The position numbers and the translations under genes are program-made. From the NCBI GenBank assembly GCA_029204225.1, contig CM055103.1:19482925-19546924 (forward strand): 64,000 nucleotides of DNA, written 5' to 3'. Under the pieces are notes generated by a model, which searched no databases, was not told where the DNA came from, and saw only the letters and a program-made list of their open reading frames with translations. The DNA is from Diphasiastrum complanatum. Its lineage: Eukaryota; Streptophyta; Lycopodiopsida; Lycopodiales; Lycopodiaceae. Below, piece by piece: positions 21,099-35,517 of this stretch. Position 1 is the stretch's first letter, and every line of letters starts with the position of its first letter.

Positions 21099-21916
21099 TG
21101 TTGGGGGTATTCCCAACATATTGTAAATAAATAATATCGGCTAATAAAATATGCTGCGAGGGCATGGCATCTTGCGCGTATAAGCCCATGGCCCAATGAG
21201 CACACAAGTTGAGTTGTAAATAGAATAACAGATTTGGGCCCTTTTGTAGTTAAAATAAAACTTGAGGCCCAAAGTCAAGTTAGAAACTTAGTGTTAACTC
21301 TTTTAAGTTGGGTCCAAATGGAGCCTCACATGAATCATGTGAAATCCAATGTACTTTTTTAAGACCTTTGGATCAAGTTGGGTCCAAGATGAATGGATAG
21401 GATTAGTGTACATATTAGCCAATAGTATTTTAGGACCTTTCCCATTTATAAAAAGGCACCTCATGTACTCTATTAGGATGCTTAATGAAAAGGAAGAAAC
21501 TCTACCAAATTTTGGAGAGAAGCATCCTCATTTGCTATTCACTACTTGCTAATGTGCTTGATTGTGTTTTCCTTTTGCTCTCAAGTTTGCAAGTTTTTGG
21601 TTTCCATAGTTAAAAAATTTTGCATTAGCAAGCACAAGGAGCATTTGAGCTAACCTCCAACCTCACTTTCTCTCTCCACCTTCTCTCTATTACTCTCTTC
21701 CTCTTTTCTATTCTATTCTTCTCCCTCACAAAATCATGATGAATGTTAGTTTAGTAGAGTAGAGTTAGGGGTGTGTAGTGTTAGTGGTGATAGAGTTAGA
21801 AAAAAAGTAGATAACTATCTAAAAGTAGCATCTATTCATAGTTAGGCACCTATCCAGTGTGCTAACCCTTGTTGACAGGCGGGAGGGCTACTACTACGCG
21901 AGATCTTCGACCTTAC
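21099..21916 (+). mobile_element. LTR, 818 bp, of the tRNA-Asp-primed family
   Basis: Starts TGTTGGGGGTATTCCCAACA (itself a short inverted repeat) and ends CGACCTTACA. Contains a TTTATAAAAAGGCACC promoter-like segment and a CT-rich transcribed part. It is closely alike to the LTRs at 28344-29187 and 39880-40686. A primer site follows at once. Confidence 0.88.
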
Positions 21917-22316
21917 AGTGACGTTGTTGCCGGGGATAGGTTTCCACTAACTAGTATAGCTGCATTTTAGCTATTTCTTGCGTTTTGGAGTAGTTTTAGG
22001 TAGGTTTTTGGGTGTTTAGAGTTAGTTTTCTACATTTTTCTGTGTTTGGACTGTTCACAGCTAGCAGAGAAGATGTGAGAGGGTAGAGGAGGCCTTGAAC
22101 AGCCTCTAAGGGCTTGTTATCCAAACTAACCAGTAAAACAACCAAAAAAACACACCAATCTGTATTTTGGAGGGAAAAAGAGCCAAATTTTCCATCGAAT
22201 TTTGTTTTCTCCAAAACTAGTGAGAGTTAACCCTCGCACAACTGGCAGCAGCTCCAGGGTATTGTCCCAGACCTGCATAGAAGCCTGCGAGAGTTAGTTC
22301 CAAGCAGCTTGCAAAT
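21917..22316 (+). other. Primer site and truncated leader of the tRNA-Asp-primed element
   Basis: TGACGTTGTTGCCGGGGA next to the LTR is one or two changes from the primer site complementary to tRNA-Asp (TGGCGYCGTTGCCGGGGA, better kept at 29188). The leader carries GAGAGTTAACCCTCGCACA and GCCTGCGAGAGTTAG phrases and breaks off at about 22316, where another LTR fragment joins. Confidence 0.7.
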
Positions 22317-22585
22317 TTTGTGAATCTTTTGGCTCATTTGCAAGTGAGAGCTTCTAGCTTCTTGTGAATGTGAGCCATAGGGATCTCCATTGCTAGGTCT
22401 CATGTGCCCTATCCACATGAATCCATACTCAATGTTCATTGATTGTACTCTTTATTTCATTGCTATGTGATTCCATTGAGATCTCATTGTTTCTAGCTTT
22501 CTATGGATATGCTATCTTGATGGTCTTGTACTTTTCTTGCTATTAGCTTTACTTCTATTGTAATTGCTAGTAGTTTGACATGACA
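22317..22585 (+). mobile_element. 3' part of an LTR (same family as 15309-15669)
   Basis: Matches the intron LTR from GAATCTTTTGGCTCATTTGC to the terminal ACATGACA. The 5' part is missing at the junction with the preceding leader. The Met-tRNA primer site TGGTATCAGAGC follows at 22591-22602. Confidence 0.7.
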
Positions 22586-22590
22586 TTTCT

Positions 22591-23420
22591 TGGTATCAGA
22601 GCATAGATCCTAAATTCATGATGATTCTATGTGAATTTCATTAGATTTAATAAGTTTATTATTTTTGTAGCTTTCTTTTTCCTAATTTCTAACTTTGAAT
22701 TTTTCAGGTCTGTTTAGACCAATTTTTGACATTTAATTTGATTTTCTATTTCTAATTTGATTCCATAGGCTTGTAGAGCTTTGTCTTAGCTTTCATTTGC
22801 ATGAATTTTCAAGGCATTTGGATAAGAGATGCAAAAGTTATTGTACTTTTCCCAAAAGCTGTCAAAATAGTTGACTAGAATTTTGCTTTCATTTGATTTG
22901 AATTTTTCAGATTTGATCTAAGTCTTTATTTCAAGTTTCTTTACATAAGATTTTAGAGCATTATCTTAGTTTTGATCTGATCTACATGGCAGGTCATTTG
23001 GATTAGTATCCGTTATGACAAATCTTGATTTGTAGCTCTAGTTTTGTTAGTTTTCTTTTTTCAAAATTTTTAGACCTGTTTTGTTGTAAATTTAATCTAC
23101 CAAATCACATTCAATCATTTATCTGATCCTATACTTATAGAGCTTGTTGTTAGCTTTTCAGAGGTACTGATTTTGTTTTACTTGGATCAATATTGAAAAA
23201 GTTATGATCAAATTAGTGGAGATGTGTCAGAATTGCCAGAATTTTGGAAAAAAAAAATTTAAGTGAGAGAGAAGCACTTCAACACTTCAACTCTAAAATT
23301 TTGCTGCCCTTGTAAAAAAATTTTAATTCTTTATTTTGAAGTTCAATTGAAAAAAATAACCTAACCTTGCCCTAACCCTAAGGCCCTAGCCCTACCCTAA
23401 CCCTACTCAGATACCCACGC
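22591..23420 (+). other. Leader with primer site and three diverged tandem blocks
   Basis: After the primer site, blocks of about 180 bp recur near 22765, 22950 and 23125, each with a TAGAGC(T/A)TTGT(C/T)TTAGCTTT-like phrase and a CATTTGGAT/ACTTGGAT phrase. The end (about 23350-23410) is rich in CCCTAA-like words but does not form a regular telomeric repeat. No coding frame. Confidence 0.5.
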
Positions 23421-23636
23421 GACCCCCTCTTCAATCCCATGCTCCATAGGTTCGCCTTCCCTCAGAGATCAGAAGCTATTAGCATAGATAACAGACTGGT
23501 GCACAACAATTCTTCCCCGTCATCATCAGGAGTGATAAACCCAAACCCTTTGGTGCTATTGAACCACTTCATCGTGCCAGTGTGCTTGTCAGATTTCTTC
23601 TTTCAATGTCGCAGCCTGTTCTGTCAACTGGACCAT

Positions 23637-23770
23637 CCAATTTGAATGGACAACTGAAGCGACTGAGGCTTTTCACAAACTCAAGAAGGCCTTAGTAACT
23701 GCACCAATCCTGCGACCCCCTATTTGGACTTACATGTCTATACAAACGCTTTTAAATATGCCATAATGGT
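23637..23770 (+). pseudogene. Ty3/gypsy RT-RNase H connection fragment
   Basis: Reads EWTTEATEAFHKLKKALVTAP then ILRPP, the typical start of the gypsy RNase H region, and after a one-base shift DLHVYTNAFKYA (RNase H with Asp changed to Asn). About 130 bp only, so it is a scrap joined to non-gypsy sequence on both sides. Confidence 0.7.
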
Positions 23771-24369
23771 TAGTCAGTAATGGTAGTTAGGACTGGGTAA
23801 TTAAAAGTCAAAGCCTAGGTGACCCAGTTAGATCTAGAGTAGATGATCGTTATGATAGGATGATTAGCTAGAATAGATCAACTTTATTAGGATTAGCGGT
23901 TCGATGGAATAACCATAGGCTAGATAGCCTTAATTCAGCTAGATTAATCAGATAGTTAGGCTTAAGTTAGATAGAGTAAATTTAAAATAGATAGATTGCA
24001 TTCAATTAGGTGACCCACTCCCTGGTAGATAGTTTCGATCTTAGGTAGTTTAGATCTAGGCAATTAGTCAGATAGATCTTAGATTAGCTAGACTGATTAG
24101 ATCAATTAGGATAGACTTAGAGCTAGTCCTAGGACAATCAATCGGGATTCGTAGACTTTAGCTCGTTAAACAGATTACATTAGATAAATTTAGATTAGAT
24201 AGTCTTAGATCCATAAGTCTTAGATAGATTAGGCTTAAAGCAGAATAGATAGGTTAAATTCGATCAGACTAGATTAAAGCCTCGTAGCATAGCCTAGTCG
24301 TAGTCCTAGAATGGATCGGTCATATGTTCAGCCATATAGAAATCAAATTAGTTCAAGTTCGGTAGGTTA

Positions 24370-24370
<1 letters not shown>
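23770..24370. repeat. Cryptically simple TAGAT/TTAGAT-rich stretch
   Basis: About 600 bp in which TAGAT, TTAG and GATAG words recur very densely without a fixed period. No coding frame survives on either strand. It looks like slippage-grown simple sequence within repeat debris. Confidence 0.6.
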
Positions 24371-27325
<2,955 letters not shown>

Positions 27326-27640
27326 TGTAGGGTCGAAGATCTCGCGCAGTATAGCCCTTCCGCCTGTCAACAAGGGTTAGATCACTGGATAGGTACCTAA
27401 CTATGCATAGATGCTATTTTTAGCTAGTTTCCTACTTTCTCCCTTAACTCTACTCACCACTAACACTACTCTCCCTTAACTCTACTCCTCTACACTAACA
27501 TTCATCGTGATTGTATGTGAAAGGAAGGGGATGATTAGAAAAGATGGAGGGAAAAGAAGATAGAAGAGAGAGATAGAGGGAGGGTGGAGGTTAGCTCAAA
27601 TGCACATTATACTTGCTAAAGGAGATGTACACTTGTGGGA
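27326..27640 (-). mobile_element. 3' part of a tRNA-Asp-family LTR, minus orientation
   Basis: Begins (plus coordinates) TGTAGGGTCGAAGATCT, the inverted 3' terminus of the family, and continues through the GTCAACAAGGGTTAGATCACTGG and GGAGGTTAGCTCAAATGC blocks. It fades out near 27640, so roughly 500 bp of the LTR are missing. No primer site adjoins it. Confidence 0.75.
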
Positions 27641-28343
27641 AGAGATATATTCTCTCTATCTCACTTCATGCTTATACATGAGTTCTCTTGGGTTCATCTA
27701 TCCATTCGTGCACCATATGTGATATCTTGCAATGTGTAGAATGCTTATTTTATGCTATTTTCAGATCCACATGTGTGAAATACAATAGATTAATATTTCT
27801 GTATGGAAAGCAACTTCATCATATCGAATGTTTGATGTTTGGTTAGGTTTTTATTGATTTTGCATCTCTTTTATTGAGTAGATGTTGATTTTTCTACATT
27901 GGCAACATTGGTAGAGTTGATCTATTTCTAACCAAAGATCAGGTTATGGATTTGGATCTTAAATGATCTGAAATTCTTCACACCCATGTTAAGAAGAGAT
28001 CTACTACCTGTGTTCAGGATAGCAGATGTGGGAATACAAGTCCTATTCGATAGGAACGTATGTCGAATGGTCGAATATGCTGCTGACTGTCGGATCAAGA
28101 CAAGGTAATCTATACCAAGCAAAAATCATCAGCAGCTATGATGGCATACTGAATGCATCTGAAAATGAAAATCATCTCTAACATAGATGAATGTATCATT
28201 TGAATATGAGGAGTCTCTATGACATAAGCAGGAAGAAACTCGTGAGCAGTCTGAAGATTACAAGTCTAGACTCTGACTTCTATGAAGCATGTTAGAAGGA
28301 CAAGCAACATCGAAGTCCGTTTGTCCATGAAGGAAGGAGAGCC

Positions 28344-28899
28344 TGTAGGGGTATTCCCAACAAAGTGTAAATAAATAAAATCATCCAATAAAATGTGTTG
28401 CGAGGGCATGGCATCCTGCATGTATGGCCCAATGAGCACGCAAGTGAAGTTGTAAATAAAATAATAGACTTGGGCCCTTTGTAATCAAAATAAAACTTGA
28501 GGCCCAAAGACAATTCTAAACTTAGAGTTTACTTTTTAGAGTTGGGTCCAGTTTTGGACTCACATGAATCTTGTGATTTTCAATGTACTTTTTGTGGACC
28601 CTTGGATCAAGTTGGGTCCAAGATGAATGGATAGGATCAATGTGAATATTAGCCAATAGGATTGAGGGGCAAGGGCCTTCCCCATTTTATAAAAAGGCAC
28701 CATTTGTACACTATTTTCATGCTTAATAGAGAGGAGGAGACTCTACCATTTTCAGAGCTCAAGCATCTTCATTTGCTAATCAATCTTGTTTATGCTATTG
28801 TTGTGATTGCTTGTTATTTTCATTTCCCATGCTTTTTGGTTATGCTAGTTAAGGTTTTTCCATAAGTAATGACATTGAGCATTTGAGCTAACCTCCATC

Positions 28900-28972
<73 letters not shown>

Positions 28973-29187
28973 TCTCCTTTTCTATCCCTTTCCTTCACCC
29001 AAATCATGATGAATGTTAGTGTAGAGGAGTAGAGTTAAGGGAGAGTAGTGTTAGTGGTGAATAGAGCTAGAGAGGAAGTAGGAAACTAACTAGAATTAGC
29101 ATCTATGCATAGTTAGGTACCTATCCAGTGATCTAACCCTTGTTGACAGGCGGGAGGGCTATACTACGCAAGATCTTCGACCCTACA
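28344..29187 (+). mobile_element. LTR, 844 bp, of the tRNA-Asp-primed family
   Basis: TGTAGGGGTATTCCCAAC at the start and CGACCCTACA at the end. It differs from the 21099 copy mainly by a (CT)n expansion at 28903-28969. The TTTTATAAAAAGGCACC promoter-like segment is kept. A well-preserved primer site follows, so this is a 5' LTR. Confidence 0.88.
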
Positions 29188-30440
29188 GTGGCGTCGTTGC
29201 CGGGGATAGGTTTCCACTAACTAGTTTAGCTGCATTTTAGTTATTTTCTTGCTTTTTAGAGTAGTTTTAGGTAGATTTTTGGGTGTTTAGAGTTAGTTTT
29301 CTGTATTTTTTTGTGTTTGGACTGTTCACAGCTAGTGGAGGAGGTGTGAGAGGATAGAGGAGGCCCTGAACAACCTCTAAGGGCTTGAAACCCAAACCAA
29401 CCAGCCAAAAAAACCCAAAAAACATACCAATCTACAATTTTGGAGGGAAAAAGAGCCTAAAATCTCATCCGATTTTTATATCTCCAGAACCAGTGTGAAT
29501 TAACTCTTGCATAACTGGAAGCAGCTCCAGGGTACTATCCCAGACCTGCATAGAAGCCTGCGAGAGTTAGTTCCAAGTAGATTGTAAAAATCAGAGAAAA
29601 ATCATAAAAATTTCAAAAAATCCTTGAAAAAATCCAAAAAATCCAAATCTTCATAAGAACTCTCGCAGAGCCCTCTGAAGTTCCATCTCAGTGAGACCAG
29701 GACACAGAGAAGCTTGTGAGAGTTAGTTTGATGTCTAAGTGCCTGTGCGAGAGTTCCCAGTGAAAAAAAGACAGGAAAGTACTAGTGAACCCTCGCAGAC
29801 AGCAAAAATTTCAGTTGTTGTGGTCAAGGACTCTTGCAGAGGATTTTGAAGTTCCATCTCAGTGAGACCGGGACATAGAAGAGCTTGTGAGAGTTAGTTT
29901 GATTCCAGTGAGCATAAAATTGGGTTTTAAGTGCTAAAAAATCACTAAAAATGAAGATTTAGCAAATCCTTCTACTAAGAACTCTTGCAGACCCTCTCAA
30001 TCGATTCATAATGTCAATTTACATCAGTGATGAAGCCTGCGAGAGTTACCAAAAAAGTGGTTTTGAACCCTCGTAGACAGTGAATTTTTCACTTCTTGCA
30101 AGAGTTAACTTTGCAGAGAATTCTATAGTGAGATCTGACCTAGATCTAGCTACTATGAGCCTTGCGAGAGCTACTTCTCAAAGATCAAAGAGATATCAGG
30201 TTTTCTATCTGCAAAAACAGCCAAAGAACCCTCGCACAGCCAACCCTTGCACAAGAGAACCCTCGCAGACCAGATCAGTGAAAAGATCTACATCAGATCC
30301 AGCTACTGTCAAAATCTCAGGTCAATCAGTGCCAAGGAGTAAAAAGTTATCAAGAAAAAACCACAGTAAAAGGCCTAAAATTCACTTTCGACCGATCAAA
30401 TTGATCAGATCCTTGAGATCCAGACTGCATCCTACTGTAT
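29188..30440 (+). other. Primer site and leader with repeated CTCGCAGA / GCGAGAGTT motifs
   Basis: TGGCGTCGTTGCCGGGGA (29189-29206) matches the plant tRNA-Asp primer site. The next 1.2 kb contains about a dozen alternating copies of AACYCTCGCAGA and its reverse complement-like TGCGAGAGTT, for example near 29555, 29660, 29745, 29790, 30035, 30160 and 30230. The short frame 30080-30442 is probably not coding. The leader ends at about 30440 at a junction with a different family. Confidence 0.65.
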
Positions 30441-30479
30441 AAGCAAGATCCAATCACTTTGGGACCCATCATCGGATGA

Positions 30480-30938
30480 ATCTGAAATCGGGACGATCAG
30501 GCTAGGACAAGGAGAGAAATCAAGGTGCAGAAGCAACAAGGCACGGAGTGGACCATAAAGTGGGCAATCAAACGATAAATCCTTCGGCTCAGGGAGCCTT
30601 GATACATGTGCGGAAAAAGTCAAAAGTCAGAAGCGACAGGGGCGAACATTTCAAAGAAAGGCCTCTGTCACCAATTAATAAGGTTCTCGGGTTTTACGAA
30701 AGCGACATCAAATCTACGCTTTTCCCAGACAAAGATATATTTTCAAGTTATGTAATTTTTCAATACAAAGAGCTGAGCCTTCGACTTGTGGTGTGCCAGC
30801 TTCAATGTTAATAAAAAGTGGCCAGTAAATTGAGTACTGTGCCAAGTAGCTTAAATGTATAGTTATTTTAATTGGAAGACACCTTTACTTTAATCTGACA
30901 TCTGATGATGACATCAGATTTTATAAAGGTGGGGTGGA
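30480..30938 (+). other. 3' internal end of a 1.2-kb-LTR element with hairpin and polypurine tract
   Basis: Nearly the same sequence precedes the LTR at 37050. Directly before the LTR are an 8-bp-stem hairpin (ATCTGATG...CATCAGAT, about 30904-30920) and the polypurine tract AAAGGTGGGGTGGA ending at 30938. It contains the uninterrupted version of the site into which a solo LTR inserted at 35518. Confidence 0.7.
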
Positions 30939-32172
30939 TGTTGTAAAGCTACCTTTACAAGCTTTACTTCCGGCGCCAGCTATGTCCCCGGCGCCAGCAG
31001 CGCTCCTGCTGCTCCCAGCAGCAACGGCGCCGGAACCGCTCCCGGCGGCACTGTGACCAGAATCCAGCCGGCGCCAAGTTCCTATGGCTGAAAATCTTTG
31101 ATCGGTTCTAGCGGAGTCCAGAGAGCTCAGATCGATGTGCAATCACCTCACACGATCTAGGCATGATTAAAGGAAGCCTGGGGATCAATAAAATCTAGAG
31201 AGAGAAAATGACTTTCTAGAAAGATAAAATCTTGGAGAGAGAAAAACGTGCTTTACCAGCTTGGGTAGCGTGCTTGGTGTGAGGGGGGGTGCCGAATCAC
31301 ACCAATACTATAGGGGAGTGCAGGTTGCGACTCAGGGCGAGCTCCAACCAAGTCTCAGCCTCCCTTGCTGGAATGTTGTCATGGCTCTCGCCTTGGCATG
31401 CTAGCGCCCCGGAGACTAGGGTCGGTCACACACTTGAAATGTAACCTTCTCAGATTTATCAATAAAGTGGGATTTTTCTTAAACTGACTCTGATTACCTT
31501 CTAGGTTTCAGTGTTCGGTAAAAGCGCCAGTTGTAAGGCCGCTTCCAAATTTTTAAGTTGGCACATAGCTGAGGGTCGTATCCCGGGACGCCAGCGGTAT
31601 GCCGTTGGAACCATTCGGTCCGTGGCGCCAGTTGTATGCTGTCAGGACCATTTGGTCCAGGAACTGGTGGTTTCCATATCTGTGGCGGCTTGTGGTTCTG
31701 AGTGTTCCTTGCATGAACGTGAATGGGTTAAGCTCTTGGGGAACGGGCTCTAACCTGTCGGCTGAGTTGGATGGCTTGCTTGGGTGGACGTTACCTGTTT
31801 ATGGCTGTCCAGTCTGGCGTGGCCCCAGGTTGGCTTCCAACGCTCGTGACGAAGCTTTCAGTTGGTTAAGTCTGATGTAAGTCAAACAGCTTGCTTGGAA
31901 TCGATGTTACTCGTTTGTAACGAAGCTTCGAGTTGGTTAAGTTTGATGTATGTCGGGCGGCTTGCTTGGAGGGAAGTCACCCACATCGGGTCCCCCGATC
32001 TGGCATGGCGCCAGGTTGGATCTCAATGTTGGTTTTCGAAACTTCAAGTTGGTTAATCTGATCGTTGTTGGCGAGTTGGCTGCTTGTATGTCAAGTGGGT
32101 TTGGATGGCAAGAGTTGAAGGCTGGGAAGCTAAGTCGTGGTTCCCGGCTCCCTTTGGGATGCCTGCGCTACA
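30939..32172 (+). mobile_element. LTR, 1234 bp, GGCGCC-rich family (3' LTR of the inner nested element)
   Basis: TGTTGTAAAGC at the start, CTGCGCTACA at the end. It is preceded by a polypurine tract, so it is a 3' LTR. The first 200 bp carry four GGCGCC palindromes. The right flank ACCAG (32173-32177) equals the left flank of the inner 5' LTR at 48183 (minus), a 5-bp target duplication shared with a now distant partner. Confidence 0.88.
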
Positions 32173-33090
32173 ACCAGCTTGGGTAGAGTGCTTGGTATGA
32201 GGGGGGTGCCGAATCACACCAATACTATAGGGGAGTGCGGGTTGCGACTCAGGACGAGCTCCAACCAAGTCTCAGCCTCCCTTGCTGGAATGTTGTCATG
32301 GCTCTCGCCATGGCATGCTAGCGCCCCGGAGACTAGGGTCGGTCACACACTTGAAATGTAACCTTCTCAGATTTATCAATAAAGTGGGATTTTTCTCAAA
32401 CTGACTCTGATTACCTTCTGGGTTTCAGTGTTCGGTAAAAGCGCTAGTTGTAAGGCCGCTTTCAAAATTTTAACTTGGCACATAGCTGAGGGTCGTATCC
32501 CGGGACGCCAGCGGTATGCCGTCGGGACCATTCGGTCCGTGGCGCCAGTGGTATGCTGTCGGGACCATTTGGTCTAGGAACTGGTTGTTTCCATATCTGT
32601 CGCGGCTTGTGGTTCTGAGTGTTCCTTGCATGAACGTGAATGGGTTAAGCTCTTGGAAAACGAGCTCTAACCTGTCGGCTGAGTTGGATGGCTTGCTTGG
32701 GTGGATGTTATCTGTTTAGGGCTGTCCAGTCTGGCGTGGCGCCAGGTTGGCATCCAGCGCTCGTGACGAAGCTTTCAGTTGGTTAAGTCTAATGTAAGTC
32801 AGACCGCTTGCTTGGAATGGATGTTACTCGTTTGTAACAAAGCTGCGAGTTGGTTAAGTTTGATGTATGTCGGACGGCTTGCTTGGAGGGAAGTCACCCA
32901 CATCGGGACCCCCAATCTGGCATGGCGCCAGGTTGGATCTCAATGTTGGTTTTTGGAACTTCAAGCTGGTTAAGTCTGATCGTTGTTGGCGAGTTGGCTG
33001 CTTGTATGTCAAGTGGGTTTGGATGGCAAGAGTTGAAGGCTGGGAAGCTAAGTCGTGGTTCCCGGCTCCCTCTGGGATGCCTGCGCTACA
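32173..33090 (+). mobile_element. Second half of a split 5' LTR (same family)
   Basis: Starts inside the LTR at ACCAGCTTGGGTAGAG and runs to CTGCGCTACA, followed by TG and the primer site TGGTATCAGAGC (33093-33104). Its missing first half corresponds exactly to the 317-bp piece at 48184-48500 on minus, which ends in the same ACCAG. Confidence 0.85.
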
Positions 33091-34170
33091 TGTGGTATCA
33101 GAGCCGACTAGCCGGTCAGCTATGCGAATCTCACGAAAATGGCCACGGTTTGGGGTTCATCAAGACAACTGTTGTGCAAGGTGCTGCCCACAGTGTAAGC
33201 AAGGGTGCGTCCATGGTTGGGGTGGTTGGCAGGACGGGGGCTTGATGAGTCAAAGTGCTGCCCTTGAGGTGTAAGCACGGTCAGTTTCCGCGGTTTGGGC
33301 CTGGCGCCGTCTGCATGTAGGACAGATGAGGCAATGTGCTGCCATTAGGTTGGTGCAAGCACGGTCTGTGCCTTGTGGGGTGCGGGTGACATATTCGCGA
33401 TGGCCACCGTTCGTTTAGCTATAAGGGCTATCGACCAAATTTGGTGGGGGCGTTACTGAGGCAATGTGCTGCATAACAGTGAAAGCACGGGTGTGTCCAT
33501 GATTTGGATGGTATGCTGCCGATCGTTTAGCTATAAGGGCTATCGACTAAATTTGGTGGGGGCGTTACTGAGGCAATGTGCTGCGTAACGGTGAAAGCAC
33601 GGGTGCGTCCGCGGGTGTGGTATATTCAAGGATAGCTGCCATTCGTTTAGCTATAAGGGCTATCGACCAAATTTGGTGGAGGCGTTACTGAGGCAATGTG
33701 CTGCCTAACGGTGAAAGCACGGGTGCGTCCACGATTGGGGGGTACGCTGCCGATCGTTTAGCTATAAGGGCTATCGACTAGATTTGGTGGGGGCGTTACT
33801 GAGGCAATGTGCTGCCTGACGGTGAAAGCACGGGTGCGTCCACAGGGGGTGGTATATTCAAGGATAGCTGCCGATCGTTTAGCTATAAGGGCTATCGACC
33901 AAAAAGTGGTGTGGCGTGACTGAGGCAATGTGCTGCTTAATGGTGAAAGCACGGATGGTTGGAGGCGTGTCCTATGTGGGCTGATTCTGTGATCGATTTG
34001 TATGGGCGCGGCCAGGCAAAGTTCTGTTGGCAGGACCATCTCAAAGGGGGACCTTGTCTTTGTTACTTGTTAGTAAACCTGCTTGAGTGTCTTACTTGTA
34101 TGTATTCGTGGTGAGTCTTGGTACTCGTGCTTTGCCTGGTTTGCATGATTGCTTGTGATACAAGGAGCTG
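33091..34170 (+). other. Primer site and leader of the deleted (non-autonomous) element; tandem hairpin repeats
   Basis: After the Met-tRNA primer site, the leader holds five well-kept tandem units (GTTTAGCTATAAGGGCTATC at about 33413, 33524, 33644, 33755, 33876), spaced alternately about 110 and 120 bp, and three more diverged units before them. Each includes TGTGCTGCC...GTGAAAGCACGGG, in which GTGCT and AGCAC can pair as a hairpin. Confidence 0.75.
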
Positions 34171-35290
34171 ATGGCTCGAGAAGGAACCTTTTCTTTTGAA
34201 AGGCTGATACCATCAAACAAAGAGGACTACAAAATCTGTGGGGCGGATTTGCAGTTCAAGTACTCACACGTGAACGACAACGAAACGACTCAATGTTTGC
34301 AAAGGATGGATGGCTAGCCTGTTTCTTGGGTTAGTTTCATTTGCGACAACGCCCACCAGACGCAAGCAGGAAGTCAAAAGTTGGAAAGGGCCATTTCAGG
34401 GGAGATCTTCTATGGAGCAGTTGGTCTTCATTTTGGGACGGCCACCTTCGGAACTGAAACTCACTGAGCATGGGTGATATCCAGTATCAGTTGGGTTTTT
34501 CCTCAAAGGGGAAAAGACTAGGATCCTCTTCAGAGATTGGCAACAAGTTGGATCGAGCCATAATCCTAGCAGATGGGAAGCAAAGTGTTGGAAAGGCTTT
34601 TTGTCCGAAGAACTCTACTCTAAGTCCAATCAGCTGATTTTATAAGTGGAGGGAAACTATCACACACACCTCTCTCTTGGGGCAAATTTTGAATGAAAGT
34701 TGATCAAAATGGGGGCAAATTCAAGGTGACCTAGCCATACTCACACGAGGAGACTGGCGAACTTTGGACCTAATAAGTTGACAAGTTTTTGTTGTGGAAA
34801 GGAAAGTTTGTTATAGGCTTTCTCTGGACCAGCAATGATGAGGAAACATATGAGTACGCTGGCTTGTGTTACGTGTAAGCCAGCTGATCAATGAAGGAAC
34901 TGTGAAAGTTGAGTCTTGCATGAGAGACTTGGTATTTCGAACGGACGCTAAGGGACAGTTCGCGTTGAGATCGGACTAGTGCAAACTCTGGGTGCATGTG
35001 TCTGATTCAAAGAGAGCTACTTGAAGCCAAGCTCGATGTACACTTCTTGTTTTGACTGTGAGGCAACTGACCAGTGATGGAATTGTGAAAGTCAAGTTTT
35101 GCGCGACGGACATGGTGCTTCAAACAAATGCGAAGAGATAGTTCGGATGCGGATCAAACTGGTGCGACCCTTTGGCTTTCCACGAGGTCAATCGTTACAT
35201 TTGGGCTGATTCAAAGAGCTACTTCAAGCTAAGTGAGAGGTGCATTGCGCATTACTCAATCTTTGCCTACCTTAAAGAGCCAAGATGGAA
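34171..35290 (+). pseudogene. N-terminal gag remnant of the internally deleted element
   Basis: The start MAREGTFSFERLIPSNKEDY matches the start at 46288 (minus) of the coding copy. After a shift it continues as MASLFLGLVSFATTPTRRKQ, and further on AFHEVNRYIWADSKSYFK with SIFAYLKEP. All have close counterparts at 45.0-46.2 kb on the other strand. Similarity stops at about 35285. There the sequence jumps to the element's 3' region, so the rest of gag and all of pol are deleted. Frames are broken by several stops. Confidence 0.65.
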
Positions 35291-35517
35291 AAGTATCAAG
35301 ATCATGCTGGGACAAGGAGAGAAATCAATGTGCAGAAGCAACAAGGCACGGAGTGGACCATAAAGTGGGCAATCAAACGATAAATCCTTCGGCTTAGGGA
35401 GCCTTGATACCTATGCGGAACTCAACAAATATGGAGCTCAGGGAGCTCAACACAAAGTGCATCAAGGACAAATCAGGAGCTCAAAGGAGTTCCAAAGTCG
35501 AAAGTCAGAAGCGACAG

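Noticed and set aside
23350-23410. CCCTAA-like words resembling an interstitial telomere
   Set aside because: The words are irregular (CCTAACC, CCCTAAGG, CCCTAGCC) with no run of three perfect plant telomere units (CCCTAAA).
31599-31880. A 93-aa frame conserved in several LTR copies (also 37707-37988, 47276-47533 minus)
   Set aside because: It lies wholly inside the LTR, varies in length through stops, and its conservation is explained by LTR similarity at DNA level.
33400-33960. CRISPR-like array
   Set aside because: The whole unit of 110-120 bp repeats, not short repeats with unique spacers, and the sequence is a plant retrotransposon leader.
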